Positions 16,820-27,285 of a stretch of 64,000 nt of DNA are shown piece by piece. Source of the stretch: Pseudomonadota bacterium (GTDB lineage: Bacteria > Pseudomonadota > Alphaproteobacteria > Rhizobiales > Devosiaceae); NCBI GenBank assembly GCA_023431205.1, contig JAEYXQ010000160.1:62001-126000 (forward strand), read 5' to 3'. The notes beneath the pieces were generated by a model, which had not been told where the DNA came from, searched no databases, and saw only the letters and a program-made list of their open reading frames with translations. The translations under genes were made by a program, and so were the position numbers. Each line of letters starts with the position of its first letter. Position 1 is the first letter of the stretch.

Positions 16820-17173
16820 TTAGACGGCGAAACTCGTGCCGCAGCCGCAGGACGCCACGGCATTGGGATTGCGAATCTGGAAGGACTGCCCGATCAGGTC
16901 GTCGACATAGTCGATCTCGGCGCCGCCCATGAATTCGAGGCTCAACGAATCGATGAGGACGGTCGCGCCATTCTTGGACAGGACGACATCGTCGTCCGTC
17001 GGCGTTTCCTGGACGAGGTTGTATTCGTACTGGAAGCCGGAGCATCCGCCACCCGCCACCGAGATGCGCAACACCGTGCCGTCCGGCTCCTTGGACAGGA
17101 TACGGGAGACGCGCTTGGCGGCGCGGTCAGTGAGCACAACCTGCGGGGAGACGAGGGTGGCAATATCGCTCAT
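16820..17173 (-). CDS. erpA: A-type iron-sulfur carrier protein ErpA/IscA, 117 aa
   Basis: The HesB/IscA fold is complete, with the three conserved cluster-binding cysteines C44 (GGGCSGFQY), C109 and C111 (SCGCGTSF). These proteins receive Fe-S clusters from the scaffold and deliver them to apoproteins. The wide separation from suf or isc genes and the position next to dgt-argS fit the ErpA-like member usual in alphaproteobacteria. It diverges from dgt, with 81 bp between the start codons. Confidence 0.9.
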   Translation of the reverse strand: MSDIATLVSPQVVLTDRAAKRVSRILSKEPDGTVLRISVAGGGCSGFQYEYNLVQETPTDDDVVLSKNGATVLIDSLSLEFMGGAEIDYVDDLIGQSFQIRNPNAVASCGCGTSFAV

Positions 17174-17254
17174 CGGACTTCACAACCGTAATGTCATAAC
17201 AGTTGGCTGAAGATAGGCACTTCGCCTGCCGTTGAAAAGGGTAGCGCCGCGCAC

Positions 17255-18448
17255 ATGATCGATACCGCGTCATACGCCAGCAAGCCGGAGCTCTCCCTCG
17301 GGCGCCTTCACGGCACAGGGCCGAGCCCCACCCGGTCCGAGTTTCAGAGGGATCGCGACCGGATCATTCATTCGACCGCGTTCCGTCGGCTGCAGAACAA
17401 GACACAGGTGTTCCTGCAGCACGAGGGCCGGCACTTCCGCAATCGGCTCACCCACACGCTGGAAGTCAGCCAGATGGCGCGCTCGATCGCCCGAGCCCTG
17501 ATGCTCGACGAGGATCTGGCGGAAGCGGTGGCACTGGCGCACGACCTCGGCCACACGCCGTTCGGCCATGCGGGCGAACGAGCGCTCGACCGGGCGATGT
17601 CGCCCTATGGCGGCTTCGACCACAACCTGCAGGCGCTCCGCGTCGTCACCCTGCTCGAGAGCCGCTATGCCGACCACGACGGTCTCAATCTCACCTGGGA
17701 GACCCTGGAAGGCATCCTTAAGCACAATGGCCCCTTGCTGGACCCCACCGGCAAGACCGTCGGCCGCTACGCTGATCACGGGCTACCACACGGGCTGGAC
17801 CAGATTCCAACACCCGCCGACCTTCGCCTCGACAGCCATGCTTCACTGGAAGCGCAGGCCGCCGCCATTGCCGACGACATCGCCTACAACGCCCACGACA
17901 TCGACGACGCCTTGAGAGCGCGCTTGCTGGTTCTCGAGGATATGGCCGACGTGCCGATGGCGGGACCGATCGTGAGAGAAGTGCTGGAGCGTTACCCCGC
18001 CATAGATGCCAAGCGGCAGGCACACGAGGTGCAGCGCCGCCTGATCACCCGCGCCATCGAGGACGTGATCGCAGAAAGCGCGGCTGCCATCGCCGCGGCC
18101 CGTGTGCAGTCTGCCGAAGACGTTCGTCTCGCGGGCGCCACCCTGATCCGGTTCTCTCCGGCGATGGCGGAGGCCGAGCGGGGCCTCAAGAGCTTCCTGT
18201 TCGACAAAGTCTACCGTCACGAGGCGGTGATGGCCCCAGTGCGGCGCAGCGAGCAGGTGGTCGAGGACCTGTTCGCCCGCTACATGGCCACGCGCGACCT
18301 GCCGGGCGTCTGGGGCGTGGCCGCCAGAGCCGCAACGGACGACCTCGCAGTCGCCGTCGTGGTTCGTGACTTCATTGCCGGCATGACCGATCCCTACGCC
18401 TTGCTGGAGTTCAGCCGGCTGTTTGACGCTCGTCCGGAATTGCTTTAA
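17255..18448 (+). CDS. dgt: Deoxyguanosinetriphosphate triphosphohydrolase-like protein, 397 aa
   Basis: This HD-domain hydrolase releases triphosphate from dNTPs. The metal ligands are visible: H67 in [11 protein letters not shown]96-D97 and H100 in [11 protein letters not shown], and a later D in [11 protein letters not shown]. The N-terminal [11 protein letters not shown] motif marks the dGTPase type-2 subfamily, and the length fits. It reads towards argS with 32 bp between them, the order seen widely in alphaproteobacteria. ATG 17255 is the start. Confidence 0.95.
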   Translation: MIDTASYASKPELSLGRLHGTGPSPTRSEFQRDRDRIIHSTAFRRLQNKTQVFLQHEGRHFRNRLTHTLEVSQMARSIARALMLDEDLAEAVALAHDLGHTPFGHAGERALDRAMSPYGGFDHNLQALRVVTLLESRYADHDGLNLTWETLEGILKHNGPLLDPTGKTVGRYADHGLPHGLDQIPTPADLRLDSHASLEAQAAAIADDIAYNAHDIDDALRARLLVLEDMADVPMAGPIVREVLERYPAIDAKRQAHEVQRRLITRAIEDVIAESAAAIAAARVQSAEDVRLAGATLIRFSPAMAEAERGLKSFLFDKVYRHEAVMAPVRRSEQVVEDLFARYMATRDLPGVWGVAARAATDDLAVAVVVRDFIAGMTDPYALLEFSRLFDARPELL

Positions 18449-18480
18449 CCCCGGCCCGCTCCCCCGCCCAAGGTTTTGTC

Positions 18481-20226
18481 ATGGACGTCTTCGCCCTGTT
18501 CTCCGCGCGTGTTGCCGAGGCAATGCAGCAGCTCTTCCCCGAAGCCGGTGCCGATCTGGTCGCCCGCATCGTGGTGGAGCCCCCGCGCGATCCCGCCCAC
18601 GGCGATCTGTCCACCAATGCTGCGATGGTCGTTGCCAAGCCGCTCGGGCGCAACCCGCGCGAGGTGGCGACCGCCCTGGCCGAGCGCTTTCGCGACGATG
18701 CCGATGTGGCGGCGGTGGACGTTGCGGGCCCCGGGTTCCTGAATTTCCGGCTCGCCCCGGCGGTATGGCATCGGGTCCTGCGCTCCGTGACGCAGCTCGG
18801 GCCGGACTATGGTCGCTCGAGCATGGGCGGCGGCGTGCGGGTCAACGTCGAGTACGTTTCGGCCAACCCCACCGGGCCGATGCATGTTGGCCATACCCGC
18901 GGCGCCGTGTTCGGCGACGCCCTGGCATCGCTCATGGCCTACTCCGGCTACGATGTGACCCGCGAGTACTACATCAACGACGCCGGCAGCCAGGTGGACA
19001 CCCTGGCGCGCTCGGCGCTGTTGCGCTACCGCGAGGCGCTCGGGGAGAGCATCAGCATTCCCCCTGGACTTTATCCCGGAGATTATCTCGTTCCCGTGGG
19101 GCAGGCGCTGAAGGCCGAGTTCGGCGAGGGCCTGCTGGGCATGCCCGAGGACGAAGCGCTGCCGCTGGTCAAGGAGCGGGTGCTGGCTGCCATGCTCGAC
19201 CTGATCCGGGCCGATCTTGCCAAGCTCGACATCCACCACGACGTGTTCTTTTCCGAGCGCACGCTGCACGGGCAGGGCGGCGACATCGAGCTCACCCTGA
19301 ACTGGCTGCGCGAGCAGGGTATGGTCTATGAGGGCCGGCTCGAGCCCCCCAAGGGCAAGACGCCGGAGGACTGGGAAGACCGCGAACAGACCCTGTTCCG
19401 GGCCACGGACTATGGCGACGACGTGGACCGGCCGCTGGTCAAGTCCGACGGCTCCTACACCTATTTCGCCGCCGATATCGCCTATCACCGCAACAAGTAT
19501 CTGCGCGGCTTCACCCACATGGTGAACGTGTTCGGCGCCGACCACTCCGGCTACATCAAGCGCCTGCAGGCAGCGGTGAAGGCCGTCTCCATGGGCGCCG
19601 CGGACGTGGACGTGAAGGTGTGCCAGCTGGTGCGGCTGCTCAAGAACGGCGAGCCGTTCAAGATGAGCAAGCGGTCGGGCGACCTCGTCACCCTCGCCGA
19701 TGTGGTGGAGGAGGTCGGCTCGGACGCCACCCGCTTCATGCTGCTGTTCCGGCGCAATGACGCGGCGATGGATTTCGATTTCGCCCTGGTCAAGGAGCAG
19801 ACGAAGGACAATCCGGTCTTCTATGTCCAGTATGCCCACGCCCGCACCTACTCGATCTTCAAGACGGCGCAGCGTGACCTGCCGGAGCTCGATACCTCGC
19901 CGGCTGCCCTTGCCGCCGCCGATGTGAGCCTGCTGCAGTCCGAAGCCGAACTGGACCTCGTGCGGGTGCTGGCGCAGTGGCCGCGCACCGTTGCCGCCGC
20001 CGCGGTGGCCCATGAACCGCACCGCGTCGCTTTCTATGCACATGAGCTCGCGGCTGCCTTCCACGGCTTCTGGGCCAAGGGTAAGGACGATCCGCAGTTA
20101 CGCTTTGTTAATGGTACGGAGCCGAATCTGACTCTGGCCCGACTCGCACTGGTGGATGCAGTGCGTCAGGTAATTGTGAATGCGCTTGGTATCCTGGGTG
20201 TTGCAGCCCCGGAGGAACTTTCATAA
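18481..20226 (+). CDS. argS: Arginyl-tRNA synthetase, 581 aa
   Basis: This class I synthetase for arginine has the N-terminal Add-1 domain (1-115), the HIGH-type motif HVGH at 135-138 ([13 protein letters not shown]), KMSKRSG at 394-400 and a C-terminal DALR anticodon-binding domain from about 470. The length is typical. It is followed after 79 bp by the SPOR-domain gene. Confidence 0.98.
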   Translation: MDVFALFSARVAEAMQQLFPEAGADLVARIVVEPPRDPAHGDLSTNAAMVVAKPLGRNPREVATALAERFRDDADVAAVDVAGPGFLNFRLAPAVWHRVLRSVTQLGPDYGRSSMGGGVRVNVEYVSANPTGPMHVGHTRGAVFGDALASLMAYSGYDVTREYYINDAGSQVDTLARSALLRYREALGESISIPPGLYPGDYLVPVGQALKAEFGEGLLGMPEDEALPLVKERVLAAMLDLIRADLAKLDIHHDVFFSERTLHGQGGDIELTLNWLREQGMVYEGRLEPPKGKTPEDWEDREQTLFRATDYGDDVDRPLVKSDGSYTYFAADIAYHRNKYLRGFTHMVNVFGADHSGYIKRLQAAVKAVSMGAADVDVKVCQLVRLLKNGEPFKMSKRSGDLVTLADVVEEVGSDATRFMLLFRRNDAAMDFDFALVKEQTKDNPVFYVQYAHARTYSIFKTAQRDLPELDTSPAALAAADVSLLQSEAELDLVRVLAQWPRTVAAAAVAHEPHRVAFYAHELAAAFHGFWAKGKDDPQLRFVNGTEPNLTLARLALVDAVRQVIVNALGILGVAAPEELS

Positions 20227-20305
20227 TTCGGGCGCAAATTCGTGTTGACTCCGCCACGTTGCGCCCCTGCGAGGCGCTCAGGCAGGAACGAGAAAGCGCT
20301 GCTTG

Positions 20306-22330
20306 ATGACAGCCAAGCCCCAGCGAACGGACCAGTCCAACACCGCCGATGATCTCATCGCCGAATTGGCACGGCTGATGGCGCAGGAATCCGGGACCGA
20401 GAAGCCTGCCGAGCGTCCTGCTTTCGCGCTTCGGATTCCCGGGGAGCCGGTCGCGCCCGTGAGCAGCGTCCCGGCGCCGCGCTTTGACTTCAGCGCTGCC
20501 AGGCTTGATCCCGTGGTCACGCCAGCTCCTGTGCCGGAGCCACGCGCGCCCGAGTATTCCACATCCGCCGAGCGCCCGGCGTTCGACACTGGCTCGCCAG
20601 CGCCGGCCGAGGCTTCGTCGACTGACGTGCCGGCTACCGAAGATGCCATTGCGCAGCTCATTGCCGCCGAGTTCGCCCACGCTCACCCCGAACCCGAGCC
20701 CCGGTCCACCCCGGTGAAGGCCGCTGCTCCTGAGCCAGTCGCCCCGGTGACGGCGGAGTTGCCGGTGCACCGGCCGGATTCCGTGCAGGATCAGTTCCGT
20801 ATTCCGCCAGTCTTTGGTCTCGGTGGAGCGCCGAAGGCAGAGCCGGCGCCCGTCCCCCAGGTGGTCGCGGCGCAGCGCAACCTTTCGGTTGCGGCGGAGC
20901 ACAAGCCTTCCGTTGCCGACCCGATCGATGAGATCGAGAGCCTGATTGGCCGCGCCGCTCAGGTTGGGGCCGACCAGCCCGCCACGCAGCAGGAAGAGCA
21001 GCTGGTGGAGCCCGTTGTGGATTTCGAACCGGCACCGGTGGAGCAGCCGGAAGTGCGCCCGGCGCCCAGTCCGGCGCTGCGCAGCCTTGCCACGCCAACG
21101 CTCAAGCCCCCACCGCAGCCGGCCCCTCGTGGCAACCTGTCCGCCGCTGACGAGACGATCATGGCGGCGGCTCAAGCCACTGGCGCGCAACTCGAGTGGG
21201 TCGATGCCCCGGGCGCCGAGGAACTTCCCGCGGAGCGGCCGGAACGCCGTCGTCCTCGCCTGGTGTTCTCCCGTGCCGTGGCTGGTCCGGTCGTCGCACT
21301 GACACTTCTGCTGGCAGCCGGGTTTGGCCTTTATTGGGTGCTTGGCCTCGGTGCCCCAGAAGGTCCCGCTCCGCTGCTGACCGCCAGCGCCGAGCCGGTC
21401 AAGCAAGTCCCCGAAGTCTCCCCTGAGGCGAGCGCACCGCAACAGTCGGTGGTGTTCAGCGAGATGGCCGGCGGCAACCCTGAAGAGGAAACGCTGGTCT
21501 CGCGCGATCAGGCGGAGGTGACCGACGTCGCCATCGCCAGTACGCTGCCGGGTGCCGTGGACTCCTCTGCAAACCGCAAGGTCCGCACGGTCACGGTTCG
21601 CCCGGACGGCACGATCGTGAGTGGCGAGGATAGCCTGGCGGGTGGCGCCATCCTGCCGGTCGCACGGCCCAACGTGCCGGAAGTGCCTGGCGCCACGGAC
21701 GCCAGCCCGTTGCTGGCGAGCACGAATGCTGCGGCCGCAGCGCCGACGTCGGAAGCCGGCGGTGAATTACCGGCGCTGCCTGCCGATGCAACGGACGCCC
21801 TGACCCAGGCTGCAGCGACACCACCGGTGACGCCGGTTGAACCCGGCACCTACGTTGCGGCGGTCGATGTCGCGGGCAACCCGATCCCGGGCAAGACTGC
21901 GCCGGTGCCGATGCGCAAGCCGCAGTTTTCGGCCGCAGTCCTCGCCGCGGCGGCACAGGCTGCCGTGCCTCAGACGCCGGTCACTGCCAATGCACTGGTT
22001 GCGCCTGACGCAACTCAGCAGGCGTCGCTCCCGCCGCCCCCCGCGGCGAATGCCATGGCGCCCGCAGCTCCGGCCGCCTCGGCTGGCGCCGCTCCAGCCT
22101 ATATCCAGCTGTCGTCGCAGCGGACAGAAGATGCAGCGCGCGCCAGTGCGCAGGAGATCGTGAACCGTTTCGGGCCGCTGTTCGGTGGCGCCAACCTCGA
22201 GGTTCAGCGCGTCGACCTCGGCGATCGCGGGATCTTCTATCGCGTGCGGGCGCCGGCTGCCTCGTTGGCGGACGCCAACAACGTCTGCACCAACATAAAG
22301 GCGGCAGGCGGCGACTGCTTCACCATGTAG
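20306..22330 (+). CDS. SPOR-domain membrane protein, 674 aa
   Basis: The start is ATG 20306 (TTG 20303 precedes it). A cytoplasmic Pro/Ala/Glu-rich region (1-320) leads to one transmembrane helix (about 324-346, VVALTLLLAAGFGLYWVLGL) and then a long low-complexity periplasmic linker. The C-terminal SPOR domain (about 598-674: YIQLSSQRTEDAARA, then FYRVRAPAASLADANNVC) binds septal peptidoglycan stripped of stem peptides, so a role at the division site is likely. It sits between argS and scpA, where relatives also keep nagZ, which is missing here. It is longer than most homologues through its disordered segments. Confidence 0.85.
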   Translation: MTAKPQRTDQSNTADDLIAELARLMAQESGTEKPAERPAFALRIPGEPVAPVSSVPAPRFDFSAARLDPVVTPAPVPEPRAPEYSTSAERPAFDTGSPAPAEASSTDVPATEDAIAQLIAAEFAHAHPEPEPRSTPVKAAAPEPVAPVTAELPVHRPDSVQDQFRIPPVFGLGGAPKAEPAPVPQVVAAQRNLSVAAEHKPSVADPIDEIESLIGRAAQVGADQPATQQEEQLVEPVVDFEPAPVEQPEVRPAPSPALRSLATPTLKPPPQPAPRGNLSAADETIMAAAQATGAQLEWVDAPGAEELPAERPERRRPRLVFSRAVAGPVVALTLLLAAGFGLYWVLGLGAPEGPAPLLTASAEPVKQVPEVSPEASAPQQSVVFSEMAGGNPEEETLVSRDQAEVTDVAIASTLPGAVDSSANRKVRTVTVRPDGTIVSGEDSLAGGAILPVARPNVPEVPGATDASPLLASTNAAAAAPTSEAGGELPALPADATDALTQAAATPPVTPVEPGTYVAAVDVAGNPIPGKTAPVPMRKPQFSAAVLAAAAQAAVPQTPVTANALVAPDATQQASLPPPPAANAMAPAAPAASAGAAPAYIQLSSQRTEDAARASAQEIVNRFGPLFGGANLEVQRVDLGDRGIFYRVRAPAASLADANNVCTNIKAAGGDCFTM

Positions 22331-22357
22331 CGCGCCTGCACGGCGTGTGTTTTTGGG

Positions 22358-22387
22358 AGAGGCGTCGCCCGGCTGGGTGGCGCCTCT
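22358..22387 (+). terminator. Hairpin after the SPOR gene, probable terminator
   Basis: A 13-bp stem with two G-T pairs (AGAGGCGTCGCCC / GGGTGGCGCCTCT) and loop GGCT lies 27 bp past the SPOR stop, followed by GCCGTTTCTG. It separates the argS unit from scpA. Confidence 0.55.
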
Positions 22388-22466
22388 GCCGTTTCTGCTC
22401 CCGGCTTGACGCTATCACTGGTAGCGGCCATGGATTGAGCATGTTCCCGAGAGCGGCTCCAACCCG

Positions 22467-23249
22467 ATGACGACCGCACCGACTGACTGGCTTGAGCCGC
22501 CACCGGCACCGGCCGAGGAGGTCATGCACGTCGATGTGGGTGGCTATGAAGGCCCGCTCGACCTGCTGCTCGACCTCGCCCGTCGGCAGAAGGTGGACCT
22601 CGCGGCCATCTCCGTGCTGGCACTGGCCGAGCAGTACCTTGCCTTCATCGAAACCCTGAGGGACCGGCGGATCGAGGTTGCTGCCGACTACCTCGTGATG
22701 GCCGCGTGGCTGGCCTATCTGAAGAGCCGTCTGATGGTGCCCCAGGCACCGAGCGACGAGGAGCCATCGGGCGAGATCCTCGCCGCCATGCTGCAGTTCC
22801 GGCTGAAGCGGCTCGAAGCGATGCGACGCGTCGCGGCGCAGTTGCTGGAGCGGCCGCGGCTTGGTCTGCAGGTCCATTCCCGAGGCATGCCTGAGCCGCT
22901 GGAGGTGCAGCGCCGCAGCCTATGGGAAGCCTCGCTCTATGACCTGCTCAAGGCCTACGCCACCCAGCGAGAGCGCGAGGTCCGGCTGGACTATGTCCCG
23001 CGGCAGCGCACGGTCTGGTCGCTCCAGGACGCCCGCGAGATCCTGCAGCGACTGATCGGCGACAGCGCCGAATGGGTCGCCATGGACAGCTATCTGGCCG
23101 AATATCTCGGCAAGCCCGAGGAGCGGGCGACGATCCGCGCTTCGACATTCGCGTCGAGTCTGGAACTGGTCCGGCAGGGCGAAATCGACATCCGGCAGAC
23201 CGAAACCTTCGGTCCGCTGTTGTTGCGCCGGCGGGGTAGGCCTTCGTGA
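22467..23249 (+). CDS. scpA: Segregation and condensation protein A, 260 aa
   Basis: This is the kleisin subunit of the SMC-ScpAB chromosome condensation complex. The N-terminal SMC-binding segment reads VDVGGYEGPLDLLLDLAR (about residues 25-42), followed by the ALAEQYLAFIE helix and the C-terminal winged helix (about 175-255, ending ETFGPLLLRRRGRPS). The length is typical. ATG 22467 is the start and the stop overlaps GTG of scpB. Confidence 0.93.
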   Translation: MTTAPTDWLEPPPAPAEEVMHVDVGGYEGPLDLLLDLARRQKVDLAAISVLALAEQYLAFIETLRDRRIEVAADYLVMAAWLAYLKSRLMVPQAPSDEEPSGEILAAMLQFRLKRLEAMRRVAAQLLERPRLGLQVHSRGMPEPLEVQRRSLWEASLYDLLKAYATQREREVRLDYVPRQRTVWSLQDAREILQRLIGDSAEWVAMDSYLAEYLGKPEERATIRASTFASSLELVRQGEIDIRQTETFGPLLLRRRGRPS

Positions 23250-23902
23250 GCACGGATGAGGATCACGGGGAGGTGCTGGAGCGCCAGTTGCGTGTCCTCG
23301 AAGCCCTCTTCTTTGCCGCCAGCGACCCCCTGAGCCCGGCCAGCCTCGTGCCCTATCTGGGCGAGGACGCTGATGTCGAAAGGCTCATCGAGGCCCTGCG
23401 CCTGCGCTATGCCGATCGTGGCGTGAACCTCGTCCGCCGCGGCGACAAATGGGCTTTCCGCACGGCGGAGGACCTCAACTACATCCTGCGCAGGGAAGAG
23501 GAGGAAACGCGGCCGTTGTCTCGCGCCGCCCTCGAGACTCTCGCCATCATTGCCTACCATCAGCCGGCGACTCGTGCCGAGATCGAGGAAGTCCGCGGCG
23601 TTGCAACCGGCAAGGGTACCCTCGACCTGCTGATGGAGGCGGGATGGGTTCGGATGCGGGGGCGGCGGCGCAGCCCCGGCCGGCCGGTAACCTATGGCAC
23701 CACCGAGGGCTTTCTCGATCATTTCGGTCTCGAGACGCTGGCCGACCTGCCGGGCCTTGAGGAACTCAAGGGGGCCGGCCTGCTGTCCGGCCGACTGCCA
23801 GCCGACATGCAGATCCCGCTTCCCTTCGACGGCGTACTCCGTGAAGACGAAGATCCGCTCGAGCCGGACGACAGCGGCGAAGATGAACCCGAAGAAACGT
23901 GA
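23246..23902 (+). CDS. scpB: Segregation and condensation protein B, 218 aa
   Basis: ScpB dimers bind ScpA in the SMC complex. GTG 23246 overlaps the scpA stop by 4 bp, indicating coupled translation. Two winged-helix domains are visible: residues 8-90 (VLEALFFAASDPLSPASL) and 95-175 (SRAALETLAIIAYHQPATRAEIEEVRG, broken here only by description, a hallmark of ScpB). An acidic tail (EDEDPLEPDDSGEDEPEE) closes the protein. It is followed after 99 bp by tatA. Confidence 0.93.
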   Translation: MSTDEDHGEVLERQLRVLEALFFAASDPLSPASLVPYLGEDADVERLIEALRLRYADRGVNLVRRGDKWAFRTAEDLNYILRREEEETRPLSRAALETLAIIAYHQPATRAEIEEVRGVATGKGTLDLLMEAGWVRMRGRRRSPGRPVTYGTTEGFLDHFGLETLADLPGLEELKGAGLLSGRLPADMQIPLPFDGVLREDEDPLEPDDSGEDEPEET

Positions 23903-24001
23903 CCGGCGGACGGGAACACGTCCTTGTGTTCCTCGGCGTTTGAACCTATTTCTGACCCATCTATCGCGTGTAACGCGTTCGTATTCGTAGGGGAGACCAT
24001 C

Positions 24002-24223
24002 ATGCACGCGCCAGGTATTTGGGGCATTCTCGTTGTCGCCGTCGTCGTCATCCTGCTGTTTGGCCGTGGCAAGATCTCCGGCATGATGGGTGAAGTCGCC
24101 CAGGGCATCAAAGCCTTCCAGAAGGGCATGAAGGACGAGGACAGGCCAGTCGAGCGCGTGACCACCACGGCCGACACCACCGCCACTCCCGCTGCCGCTG
24201 AAGCCGAGAAGAAGGACGCCTGA
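24002..24223 (+). CDS. tatA: Sec-independent translocase subunit TatA, 73 aa
   Basis: ATG 24002 ([19 protein letters not shown]) starts one N-terminal membrane helix, followed by the F-G-R-G-K hinge at 22-26 and an amphipathic helix ([18 protein letters not shown]). A short disordered tail ends the protein. TatA oligomers form the pore of twin-arginine export. The reading frame is open further upstream, but only this start gives a normal TatA and it follows a GGGGAG site. tatB begins 45 bp downstream. Confidence 0.93.
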   Translation: MHAPGIWGILVVAVVVILLFGRGKISGMMGEVAQGIKAFQKGMKDEDRPVERVTTTADTTATPAAAEAEKKDA

Positions 24224-24268
24224 GAGGGCGTTCACGTCGGCCGGCGCAACGGATGAGGGAATCGTAGC

Positions 24269-25021
24269 ATGCTCGGCTTAGGCTGGACGGAGATGCTGGT
24301 CATCGGCATCGTGGCGCTCGTCGTCATCGGGCCTAAGGATTTGCCTGTGGTGATGAACCGCATCGGCAAGGTGGCCGGGCAGATCCGTCGCATGGGCACT
24401 GAGTTCCAGCGCGAGATCAATCGCACCACGGGTCTCGACGAGGTGCGCAACCTCCGCAATTCCATCGCTGCGCCCCTGAAGAAGACCACCGAAGAAATCC
24501 GCCGCGAGTTCAACACGATGACGCCGACGGGCCCGAAGCCCAGTGGCGCCATCAAGCCGACCGATCCCAACGTCGAGAGCGTGGTCGACGAGATCAAGGC
24601 GCGGGCCAACATGCCTGCGGACAAGAGCGTCGACGAGAAGGCGGCCGAGTATGGCTTCAAGCCCTCCGTCGCGCCCAAGACGGCCGAGCCTGTCGAGACG
24701 GCTGAGGCGACCCAGCTGGCCAGGCGCAGAAGCCCCGTGAAAGCCAAGGCCGAACCGACGCGCCCGGTGATCACCACGGATCTGCCGCCGGTCGGAGCTG
24801 AAACGCCGGCGCAGTCGGAACCAGCGGTTCCCGCCAAGCGAACCCGTCGCAAGTCAGCTGCCTCAACGCTTGAAACAGATGCGCAACCGGTCGAGGCGGT
24901 GAAGCCGAAGCGGGCAACCCGCAAGGCTGCTGTCGATGCCGTTGCGGCGACCGCTCAGTCGGAGCCGGCGGCCCCGAAACGTCGACGCCCGGCCAAGCTT
25001 AGTGATGGATCCTCCGAATGA
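24269..25021 (+). CDS. tatB: Sec-independent translocase subunit TatB, 250 aa
   Basis: The N-terminal MLGLGWTEMLVIGIVALVVI is the TatB membrane helix, followed by the G-P-K-D-L-P-x-x-x hinge and an amphipathic helix (VAGQIRRMGTEFQREIN). The long Ala/Pro/Lys-rich tail from about residue 80 is low-complexity and longer than in enterobacteria, as is usual in alphaproteobacteria. With TatC it forms the receptor for twin-arginine signal peptides. The stop overlaps the tatC start by 4 bp (ATGA). Confidence 0.93.
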   Translation: MLGLGWTEMLVIGIVALVVIGPKDLPVVMNRIGKVAGQIRRMGTEFQREINRTTGLDEVRNLRNSIAAPLKKTTEEIRREFNTMTPTGPKPSGAIKPTDPNVESVVDEIKARANMPADKSVDEKAAEYGFKPSVAPKTAEPVETAEATQLARRRSPVKAKAEPTRPVITTDLPPVGAETPAQSEPAVPAKRTRRKSAASTLETDAQPVEAVKPKRATRKAAVDAVAATAQSEPAAPKRRRPAKLSDGSSE

Positions 25022-25833
25022 GCGAGACCAAGCCCATCGAGGAGACCAAGGTCACACAGGACGAACTCGCCGGCAGCGAGGCGCCACTGCTCGATCACCT
25101 GATCGAGCTGCGCAAGCGGCTGATCTATTCGGTGGTCGCCGTGGTGGCGCTGATGGCGATCTGCTTCATCTTCGCCTCGACGATCTACGGTTGGCTGCTG
25201 CTGCCTTACCGTGATGCCGTCCCGGACGCGGAACTGATCTTCACCGCGCCGCAGGAGCTGTTCTTCACTTATCTGAACGTAGCGTTCTTCGGCGCGATCT
25301 TCCTCGGCTTCCCGGTTATCGCCAGCCAGATCTACATGTTCGTGGCGCCCGGCCTCTACAAGCACGAGCGGCGGGCCTTCATCCCCTACCTTGTGGCGAC
25401 GCCGATCTTCTTCCTGCTCGGCACGGCGATGGTCTATTTCATCATCCTGCCGATGGCGCTGCATTTCTTTGCCGGCATGCAGACCGACGACATCGTCATG
25501 CTGGTCAGCGCCAAGGAATATCTCGGCTTTGCCATGGTGCTCATCCTGGCGTTCGGGGTCTGCTTCCAACTGCCGATCGTGCTGACGCTGCTGGCGCAGA
25601 TCGACCTCGTCAATGTCGAACTGCTCAAGAAGGGCCGGCGCTATGCCATCGTCGGCATCCTGATCTTTGCGGCCTTCATCACGCCGCCCGATCCGATTTC
25701 CCAGATCGGTCTTGCCTTGCCCATGTACGCCCTCTACGAACTCTCCATTCTGTCGGTACGGTTCATCGAGAAGCGCCGGGCTGCGGCTCTTGCCGCACAG
25801 GAAGCCGAGCTCTCCGGCTCATCGTCCGAATAG
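25018..25833 (+). CDS. tatC: Sec-independent translocase subunit TatC, 271 aa
   Basis: Six membrane helices and the TatC signatures are present: LLDHLIELRKRL near residue 22, FTAPQELFFTYLNVAFF near 76 with the conserved Glu, and APGLYKHERR near 110. It binds the twin-arginine signal peptide. It is translationally coupled to tatB by the ATGA overlap and is followed by serS after 120 bp. Confidence 0.95.
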   Translation: MSETKPIEETKVTQDELAGSEAPLLDHLIELRKRLIYSVVAVVALMAICFIFASTIYGWLLLPYRDAVPDAELIFTAPQELFFTYLNVAFFGAIFLGFPVIASQIYMFVAPGLYKHERRAFIPYLVATPIFFLLGTAMVYFIILPMALHFFAGMQTDDIVMLVSAKEYLGFAMVLILAFGVCFQLPIVLTLLAQIDLVNVELLKKGRRYAIVGILIFAAFITPPDPISQIGLALPMYALYELSILSVRFIEKRRAAALAAQEAELSGSSSE

Positions 25834-25953
25834 GCTGCCCCGCTTTCCCGCGGGCGCAGCTTCTGTTGCCCCGCGGCGCAAGCAGGCACGCCCTCGGCAC
25901 GAAGACCATAAGCCTGTAGCCAATCTGGAGGCGGGCAGGGGCCCGCGGACGCC

Positions 25954-27282
25954 ATGTTCGACATCAAATGGATCAGAGCCAACGCCGAAGCTTTCGACGC
26001 CGCCGTTTCGCGGCGCAAGAATGTTTCCGTGCGTGCCTCCGATCTCATCGCGATCGACGAACGGCGCCGCGCCGTCATCACCCGTCTCAACGAGGCCCAG
26101 GAGAAGCGTAACGCGCTCTCCAAGCAGATCGGCCAGGCCAAGGCGCAGAAGGACGAGGCGCGCGCCCAGGACCTGATGGCCGAGGTCGCACGGCTCAAGG
26201 AAACGATCCCTGCGGACGAAGCCGAGGAACGGGCCGTTGAAACTGAACTCCGGCAGGCCCTGGAAACCATCCCCAACCTGCCGCTCGAGGACGTGCCGAC
26301 GGGCGCTGACGAACACGACAATGTCGAGTATTTCGGCGCCAATGGCACAGCCGAAACCGCGGCCCGTTTCCGGCCCGCCAAACCAACACTGAGCTTTGCG
26401 CCCAAGCAGCACTACGAGCTCGGCGAAGCGCTCGGGCAGATGGATTTCGAGGTCGCCGCAAAGCTCTCCGGCAGCCGCTTCGTGGTGCTGAAGAGCCAGC
26501 TCGCCCGGCTTGAACGCGCCCTCGGCCAGTTCATGCTAGACTTGCACACGACAGAGCACGGCTACACCGAAGTGCAGCCGCCGCTTCTGGTGCGCGATGA
26601 GGCGCTCTACGGCACCGGGCAGTTGCCCAAGTTCGAGGAAGACCTGTTCTTCACCCCGCATGGGGAGAGCCGGCTGGCGCTGATTCCGACCGCCGAAGTG
26701 CCGCTGACCAATTTCGTGCGCGACTCGATCATCGCCGAAGAGGACCTGCCGCTCCGCCTCACCGCGCTCACACCTTGCTTCCGCTCGGAAGCCGGGTCGG
26801 CTGGCCGCGACACCCGCGGCATGCTGCGCCAGCACCAATTCGACAAGGTGGAGCTCGTCTCCATCACCACGCCCGAGACCTCCATCGACGAACACGAGCG
26901 GATGCTCGGCTGCGCCGAAACCGTGCTGCAGAAGCTCGGGCTCCATTATCGCGTGATGAACCTCTGCACCGGCGACATCGGCTTTGGCGCCCGCAAGACC
27001 TATGACCTCGAGGTCTGGCTGCCGGGGCAGGACGCCTATCGCGAGATATCGTCGGTCTCGGTCTGCGGCGATTTCCAGGCCCGCCGCATGGAGGCGCGCT
27101 TCCGGCCTGCCGGCGAAAAGCAGGCGCCGCGCTACGTTCATACCCTCAACGGGTCCGGCACCGCTGTCGGCCGCTGCCTGATCGCGGTGATGGAGAACTA
27201 CCAGCAGGAGGACGGCTCCATCCTCGTTCCGGAGGTCCTGCGCCCTTACATGGGCGGCCTCGCCGCCATCGGCGGTCGCTGA
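25954..27282 (+). CDS. serS: Seryl-tRNA synthetase, 442 aa
   Basis: This class II synthetase has an N-terminal long coiled-coil arm that grips tRNA-Ser (about 28-105, with [18 protein letters not shown]). The catalytic core carries motif 2 ([19 protein letters not shown], about residue 272) and motif 3 near the C-terminus ([19 protein letters not shown]). It also charges tRNA-Sec where present. ATG 25954 is the start, and surE follows after 3 bp. Confidence 0.97.
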   Translation: MFDIKWIRANAEAFDAAVSRRKNVSVRASDLIAIDERRRAVITRLNEAQEKRNALSKQIGQAKAQKDEARAQDLMAEVARLKETIPADEAEERAVETELRQALETIPNLPLEDVPTGADEHDNVEYFGANGTAETAARFRPAKPTLSFAPKQHYELGEALGQMDFEVAAKLSGSRFVVLKSQLARLERALGQFMLDLHTTEHGYTEVQPPLLVRDEALYGTGQLPKFEEDLFFTPHGESRLALIPTAEVPLTNFVRDSIIAEEDLPLRLTALTPCFRSEAGSAGRDTRGMLRQHQFDKVELVSITTPETSIDEHERMLGCAETVLQKLGLHYRVMNLCTGDIGFGARKTYDLEVWLPGQDAYREISSVSVCGDFQARRMEARFRPAGEKQAPRYVHTLNGSGTAVGRCLIAVMENYQQEDGSILVPEVLRPYMGGLAAIGGR

Positions 27283-27285
27283 GCC

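Noticed and set aside
18445..20064. Open frame of 539 codons on the minus strand
   Set aside because: It is antisense to argS and is a codon-bias artefact.
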